From PFJX01 sp038215555 (GTDB lineage: Bacteria > Pseudomonadota > Gammaproteobacteria > Burkholderiales > Thiobacillaceae), in NCBI GenBank assembly GCA_038215555.1, contig JBBQQT010000059.1, positions 1 to 18,944 of the forward strand: a stretch of DNA of 18,944 nt. Direction: 5' to 3'. Each line of letters starts with the position of its first letter. Position 1 is the first letter of the stretch. The position numbers and the translations under genes were made by a program. This document shows positions 14,780 to 18,944 of the stretch, piece by piece. The notes under the pieces were generated by a model. The model did not search any database. It was not told the DNA's origin and saw nothing but the letters and a program-made list of their open reading frames with translations.

Positions 14780-14828
14780 GGGAACGGAGTCGATGCCGCT
14801 GATGCGGTATCGACTCCGTTCCCTTTGT
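14780..14828 (+). terminator. Strong terminator ending the pst operon
   Basis: A 20-bp stem with a single G-U pair (14780-14799 with 14804-14823) closes on the tetraloop TGAT and is followed by TTTGT. Flanking AA and TT can extend the stem by two pairs. It cleanly separates pstSCAB from the pyruvate-kinase-like gene. Confidence 0.9.
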
Positions 14829-14902
14829 CATAAATCCTTCATCTTCTTGTTGCCCTGGCTTGGTATGCTGACGGTTTGAATGTAGAACGTCATTTGCCGG
14901 TC

Positions 14903-16741
14903 ATGCCATCAATCTCCGAGTTGCAGCGCACGTTGAATGATCTGCGGGTGAAAGTGACCGCAGGTCAGCAAGCATTGCTCAAGACTTGGCAGCCAATCCT
15001 GACTGATTCAGGTTATGCGCAGGATGCAGCCAATCTGGCTGCCTATATCGCTCTGCGACGTGAAGATCTCCGCACTTTTCAGGAACATCTGTCGGAGCTT
15101 GGCTTGTCGTCGCTTGGCCGCTGTGAAGGTCACGTTATCGCGACGCTTGATGCGGTTGCACAAGCAATCGACGCGCTCAATGGAACGTGTCCGACTGGCG
15201 CCGCGTTATTGAATCCGATGCGGGCAAATCGCCAAGGCGACAAGCGGCTGAAGCAGAACACGCATCGCCTGCTCGGCAAGGAGCTGAAACATCGGCGTAC
15301 CCGCATCATGGTGACTTTGCCGAGCGCAGCGGCGGGCGAGATGCGTTTCGTGCGCGACTTGATCGAACGTGGCATGGATATCGCACGCATCAACTGCGCG
15401 CATGACGATGCCGCTACCTGGCGTTCGATGATTGACAACGTGCGCAGCGCGACCAAGGTGAGCGGTCGCGCATGTCTGATTCACATGGATCTGGCGGGGC
15501 CGAAATTACGCACCGGCGAAATGGCTGCCAGCCCAGGCCGGCTTCGCCTGAAACCCAGGCGAGATGATCGCGGTGACGCGCGTGCACCAGCCTATTTTCT
15601 GTTCGATGCCAGCGGTGAGCCCGGCGGCCCAGGTTTGCGTGGCGCTACCGGCCTGGCCGGATATCCGCGCATGAGCGTGGACCTAAGTTGGTTTGCTCGC
15701 TTGCAGTTGGGTGATCAGGTTGAAGTCACGGACACGCGCGGCAAGAAACGCATCCTCAATGTGCTGGAACGCATGGGCGAAGCGCACCTTCTTGCCTGTA
15801 CCGCCGATTCGGTCTGGTTGGAGCAGGGGTGTGTGTTGAAACATCTTTCCGGCGAAGGCCGGCATCGACAAACCCTGGTGGGTGAACTGGAAGCCAGCCC
15901 GGAAGTGCTTCTGGTGCATATTGACGATACGGTTTTGTTATCACGCGACGATGCGCCGGGCGAGGTCGGTGACGAGGCCGGCTATGCTGGGCGGATTCCC
16001 TGCGCACAACCCGAAGTGCTGGATAGCCTGTGCGTCGGCGAACGCGTGTTTATCGATGATGGCCAGATCGGTGCTGAAGTCGAACGCCTGGATGACAAGG
16101 GCGCCTGGCTCAGAATTACTCGCGCCCGGCCGGAGGGCGACAAGATTCGCCCGGGCAAGGGATTGAATTTTCCTGATAGTCAGCTGGTATTGCCGGCGCT
16201 GGGCGAAAAGGATTTGCTGGACCTGGATTTCGTCGCTCGCGAAGCCGACATGGTGGGCTATTCTTTTGTTCAGACTGCTGCGGATATGGATAGTCTGGCG
16301 GACGCACTGGACAAGCGGGGAGCTGGCAATCTGGGCCGTATCGCAAAAATTGAAACCCAGCGCGCGGTGGCCAATCTGCCGGAAATTGTTGTACACGGAG
16401 CCAGTCGCGGCCCGTTCGGATTGATGATTGCGCGGGGTGATCTGGCGGTAGAAATTGGCTGGTCGCGTCTGGCTGAAATTCAGGAAGAGATTCTGTGGCT
16501 TGCCGAGGCGGCCCACGTACCGGTGGTATGGGCGACCCAGGTTTTCGAGCAACTGATCAAGGAAAACCTTCCGTCACGGGCTGAAATGACCGATGCCGCC
16601 ATGTCGGAACGCGCCGAATGCGTCATGCTGAACAAGGGTCCGTTCGTGCTGGACGCGATCGCCATGCTGGACGATATTGCTCGCCGTATGCGCGCGCACC
16701 AGCACAAAAAATCCGCCCGTTTGCGGGCATTACATTGGTAA
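14903..16741 (+). CDS. Pyruvate-kinase-like protein with N-terminal extension and enlarged B domain
   Basis: A 612-residue homologue of pyruvate kinase (phosphoenolpyruvate + ADP to pyruvate + ATP). Residues 1-131 are a helical extension of unknown role. The A domain starts at RTRIMVTLPS (132). Catalytic positions are kept: R162 and N164 (RINCAH), K482 and E484 (IAKIE), D513 (MIARGDL), T545 (WATQ). Changed: A166 for the usual Ser, and DLAGPKLRTG (196-205) for DTKGPEIRT, giving L197 and K201 where K+-dependent enzymes have Thr and Glu; Lys here is associated with K+ independence. The B domain (about 206-415) is twice normal size. The protein ends after the A domain, lacking the C-terminal allosteric domain. 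From memory, plant and bacterial proteins share this architecture, so it is a divergent subfamily; pyruvate kinase activity is unproven. The start is uncertain: TTG at 14876 would add nine residues; neither has a good Shine-Dalgarno. Confidence 0.85.
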   Translation: MPSISELQRTLNDLRVKVTAGQQALLKTWQPILTDSGYAQDAANLAAYIALRREDLRTFQEHLSELGLSSLGRCEGHVIATLDAVAQAIDALNGTCPTGAALLNPMRANRQGDKRLKQNTHRLLGKELKHRRTRIMVTLPSAAAGEMRFVRDLIERGMDIARINCAHDDAATWRSMIDNVRSATKVSGRACLIHMDLAGPKLRTGEMAASPGRLRLKPRRDDRGDARAPAYFLFDASGEPGGPGLRGATGLAGYPRMSVDLSWFARLQLGDQVEVTDTRGKKRILNVLERMGEAHLLACTADSVWLEQGCVLKHLSGEGRHRQTLVGELEASPEVLLVHIDDTVLLSRDDAPGEVGDEAGYAGRIPCAQPEVLDSLCVGERVFIDDGQIGAEVERLDDKGAWLRITRARPEGDKIRPGKGLNFPDSQLVLPALGEKDLLDLDFVAREADMVGYSFVQTAADMDSLADALDKRGAGNLGRIAKIETQRAVANLPEIVVHGASRGPFGLMIARGDLAVEIGWSRLAEIQEEILWLAEAAHVPVVWATQVFEQLIKENLPSRAEMTDAAMSERAECVMLNKGPFVLDAIAMLDDIARRMRAHQHKKSARLRALHW

Positions 16742-16753
16742 GGAAGCAAAAAT

Positions 16754-17011
16754 ATGTCCAACGCCGTTAAAAATATTGCCAAATTCATCCGCAGAAACCC
16801 GGAAGACAAGGCTTCTTCAGACCTCAGAGATCTCTGTAACGCCTTGGAGGCCTCCGCTTCGTTTGACCTTGGCTGCCTGTATAACCTGGACAGAAAACCG
16901 TTCGAACTGGCGATTGATCTGCTGGAAGAATGGCGCTTCGACCGGCATGTGTTCGAGCGCCGTTTGCAGAAATATCTGGATGAGCCGGCGGATCCGTCAG
17001 AGGACGATTGA
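16754..17011 (+). CDS. Small conserved-looking protein of unknown function
   Basis: I do not recognise this 85-residue protein. It is predicted soluble and mostly helical, with a basic start (NAVKNIAKFIRRN), a central LRDLCNALEASASFDLGCLYNL with two cysteines, and a second helical part (PFELAIDLLEEWRFDRHVFERRLQ) ending in an acidic tail (DEPADPSEDD). There is no signal peptide or membrane segment. AAGG lies about ten bases before the ATG, and the codon use matches its neighbours, so it is probably real. It starts 12 bases after the pyruvate-kinase-like gene and is probably cotranscribed. Its last 15 bases overlap the convergent glycosyltransferase gene, and no terminator separates them. Confidence 0.75.
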   Translation: MSNAVKNIAKFIRRNPEDKASSDLRDLCNALEASASFDLGCLYNLDRKPFELAIDLLEEWRFDRHVFERRLQKYLDEPADPSEDD

Positions 17012-18133
17012 GCGGCCTGCAACCTCGCGCAGCACGCTTTCAAACCGCTCCAGGATGCGATCCCAGCCGTGCTCCTGCATGGAGCGGCCGGCTTGTTGGC
17101 CGAGGCGCTGTCGTTCAGCGGGGTTACGCGCCAGATCAACTGCCGCGTTGATAAACGCGGCGTCGTCGCCGGGGGTGATCGCCCTGCCGTTTTCACCTTC
17201 CCGAATCAATATCTCCGCCGCCGCGCGCCGGTAGGCAAGCACGCTCAAGCCGCTGGCCAGGGCTTCGGTGAGCACATTGCCCCAGGTTTCAGAAAGACTG
17301 CCGAACAGGAACAGATCGGCGCTGGCGTAGTGGGCGGCGAGGTCTGCACCGATTCGCGCGCCGGTAAAAATATGTTCTGGATGGGCGGCGCGCAAGTTGG
17401 CCAACGCCGGGCCATCGCCGACCCAGATCATGCGCGCGCGCGGTTGAAAGGCGGCAATGGCGCTGAACGCCTGCGTCACCAAGCCCAGATTTTTTTCCGG
17501 GGCGATGCGGCCCACATAGAGACAGGCCAATTCGTCATCGGCCAAACCCCAGTGTTTGCGTAATGCAACATCGCGCCGGCCTGGGTGGAATAGATGCGTA
17601 TCGACGCCGCGCCCGACGGCTTGCACATTCGGGATGCCGCGCGCGTCCAGTTGCGCGGCCAGTTCCGGTGTGGGCACCAGGGTGGCATGGCAGCGCCGAT
17701 GCAAGGCATCCAGCCAGCGCGTCACCCACGGCATCAGCCAGCCGACGCCATAGTGGTTGCTGTATTGCGCAAAGTGGGTGTGGTAACCGGAAGTCAACGG
17801 CAGCTTGCGCGCACGCGCGGCATGCACGGCGGACCAGCCGAGCGGGCCTTCGGTGACGACATGCACGAGATCGGGACGCTGCTGATCCATCAGCCTGCCC
17901 AGGCGCCAATAAGCCGGCAGGCCGAGTCGCATGCCGGGGTAATTGGGAATCGGCAGGCCGCGCACCGTCCAGGTGTCCGCCTCCGGCTGATCATTGGGCT
18001 GGCGCGGGCGCACCAGGCCGACCCAATGGCCGCGCGCGCGCAGGCCTTGCACCAGGCGCTGCGTGGTCATCGCGACGCCGTTGATTTCCGGCGGATAGGT
18101 TTCGCTGACCAGCAGGATGCGCAGCGGTTTCAT
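16997..18133 (-). CDS. Family 4 glycosyltransferase (GT-B fold)
   Basis: A 378-residue retaining glycosyltransferase. The N-terminal acceptor domain begins RILLVSETYPPEINGVAMTT and includes GYHTHFAQYSNHYG (116-129). The C-terminal nucleotide-sugar domain has LYVGRIAPEKNLGLV (205-219), WVGDGP and the E-x7-E motif SETWGNVLTEALASG with E282 and E290. There is no signal peptide or membrane span; such enzymes are usually cytoplasmic or membrane-associated. The sequence recalls GDP-mannose-dependent alpha-mannosyltransferases and glycosyl-diacylglycerol synthases (SqdX/MgtA-like), but donor and acceptor cannot be read from sequence. It starts six bases after the upstream glycosyltransferase gene, so the two are an operon. 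Its 3' end overlaps the small convergent gene. Confidence 0.9.
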   Translation of the reverse strand: MKPLRILLVSETYPPEINGVAMTTQRLVQGLRARGHWVGLVRPRQPNDQPEADTWTVRGLPIPNYPGMRLGLPAYWRLGRLMDQQRPDLVHVVTEGPLGWSAVHAARARKLPLTSGYHTHFAQYSNHYGVGWLMPWVTRWLDALHRRCHATLVPTPELAAQLDARGIPNVQAVGRGVDTHLFHPGRRDVALRKHWGLADDELACLYVGRIAPEKNLGLVTQAFSAIAAFQPRARMIWVGDGPALANLRAAHPEHIFTGARIGADLAAHYASADLFLFGSLSETWGNVLTEALASGLSVLAYRRAAAEILIREGENGRAITPGDDAAFINAAVDLARNPAERQRLGQQAGRSMQEHGWDRILERFESVLREVAGRSIVL

Positions 18134-18139
18134 TCTGTT

Positions 18140-18944
18140 TCAGCGCGCCAGGTCGCGGTACAGCAGGGCCAGCTTCGCCGCCAGGGCCTGATCGGACCAT
18201 TCCTTGGCATAAGTACGCGCCTCGTCGCCGAGACGGACGCGCGCCGCCGGATCGGCCAACAGATCGATCAGTACTTGCGCAAAGCCGGCGGGATTGTTCG
18301 GCGCGATGCGGCAACCGCGCCCCGGTTCCAGGATGTCCGCCGTGCCCATGATCGACAGCGCCACCACCGGACAGCGTTGCGCCATGGCTTCCAGCAACAC
18401 CAGCCCCTGCGTCTCGGTGCGCGATGCGAAGATGAACACGTCGGCAGCGGCATACGCCGCGGGTAATTCTTGCTTGCGGTCGAGATAACCGAGAAAACGC
18501 ACCTGATCGCGCAGGCCGAGCTGTGTCGCCTGCTGCTCCAGATCGGCGCGGGCGGGGCCTTCGCCGGTGATCAGGAAGAGCAGGCCGGGCAAGGAACGGC
18601 GGGCGATGCTGACCGTCTGCAGCAGGAAGTCGATGTTCTTCTCATGCGCCACGCGTCCGACAAACAGCGCGACCGGCCGCTCTGGGGCGATGCCATGGCG
18701 GGCGCGGAAATCGCCGGCATCGCCGGGTGCGAAGGCGCTTGCCGGCAAGCCGGTGGGCAGTACATGCAGCGGCCGGGTGACGCCGTATTCGCCTAGCCGC
18801 TCGCGCATCGCGGTGGACGGCACGATGACCGCATCGAGCGCATTGCACTGGCCGCGTGAAAAACGTCGCGCCAAGCCGCGCAATCCGGCCGCCGGCAGCC
18901 AGGGTATGTAGTGCTGCAGATATTCCTCGAACAGCGTGTGATAG
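18140..18944 (-). CDS. Family 4 glycosyltransferase, cut by the window edge
   Basis: The C-terminal two-thirds of a second GT4 enzyme; the frame stays open to the right edge, so its start lies beyond 18944. At the edge it reads YHTLFEEYLQHYIPWLP, the acceptor-side segment common in lipid glycosyltransferases. FSRGQCNALDAVIVPS follows. The donor domain includes LFVGRVAHEKNIDFLL, ITGEGPARADL, VRFLGYLDRKQELPAAYAAADVF (split here by family position) and the E-x7-E motif TETQGLVLLEAMA. A TTG at 18883 is in frame but is internal, not the true start. It resembles mono- or di-glycosyl-diacylglycerol synthases more than the downstream paralogue does, judged by eye. It is probably cotranscribed with that gene. 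Confidence 0.88.
   Translation of the reverse strand, partial: YHTLFEEYLQHYIPWLPAAGLRGLARRFSRGQCNALDAVIVPSTAMRERLGEYGVTRPLHVLPTGLPASAFAPGDAGDFRARHGIAPERPVALFVGRVAHEKNIDFLLQTVSIARRSLPGLLFLITGEGPARADLEQQATQLGLRDQVRFLGYLDRKQELPAAYAAADVFIFASRTETQGLVLLEAMAQRCPVVALSIMGTADILEPGRGCRIAPNNPAGFAQVLIDLLADPAARVRLGDEARTYAKEWSDQALAAKLALLYRDLAR

Noticed and set aside
14847..14869. Promoter TTGTTG / TATGCT before the pyruvate-kinase-like gene
   Set aside because: The spacing is only 11 bases, and no better -35 is seen at 16-18 bases from TATGCT.

Overview
The window looks like a chromosomal core region of a betaproteobacterium. The evidence is the gene order greA / DUF4149 / yhbY / rlmE / ftsH / folP / glmM / pst and the sequence style of CarA, FtsH and GlmM; assignment to a group such as Nitrosomonadales would be a guess. 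Nothing in it looks like a prophage, insertion sequence, CRISPR array or tRNA gene. No gene-free stretch exceeds 300 bases.

Layout, left to right. (1) The 3' end of an rRNA operon: a 5S rRNA (22-138) and its intrinsic terminator. (2) A strong sigma70-type promoter (225-253) and a leader with a stable hairpin precede carA-carB-greA-DUF4149. These are packed closely (8-base overlap, then 15-base and 1-base gaps) and probably form one transcript: pyrimidine/arginine precursor synthesis, transcript-cleavage factor, small membrane protein. (3) yhbY (ribosome assembly) is on the minus strand and overlaps the DUF4149 gene tail to tail. It is divergent from rlmE-ftsH (23S rRNA 2'-O-methylation, membrane AAA protease), which ends at a perfect 13-bp hairpin terminator. 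(4) folP-glmM (folate and UDP-GlcNAc synthesis) are coupled by an ATGA overlap. (5) A regulatory interval at 10845-10964 holds a Pho-box-like direct repeat and two interlocking inverted repeats. It precedes pstS-pstC-pstA-pstB, the high-affinity phosphate ABC importer. A hairpin sits between pstS and pstC, and a very strong terminator follows pstB. No phoU, phoB or phoR follows.

(6) The most unusual part is 14830-18944. It holds a pyruvate-kinase-like protein with a ~130-residue N-terminal extension, a doubled-size B domain, no C-terminal regulatory domain, and active-site changes expected of a K+-independent enzyme. Thirteen bases downstream is a small acidic protein of unknown function. Converging on them from the minus strand are two tandem family-4 glycosyltransferases, the second running off the right edge.

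Four genes use non-ATG starts (carA and ftsH TTG; DUF4149 and rlmE GTG), mostly supported by Shine-Dalgarno position and family N-termini. Most of the window is ordinary housekeeping sequence. I see no clear-cut novel system; the pyruvate-kinase-like/small-protein pair and the phoU-less pst operon deserve the closest look.
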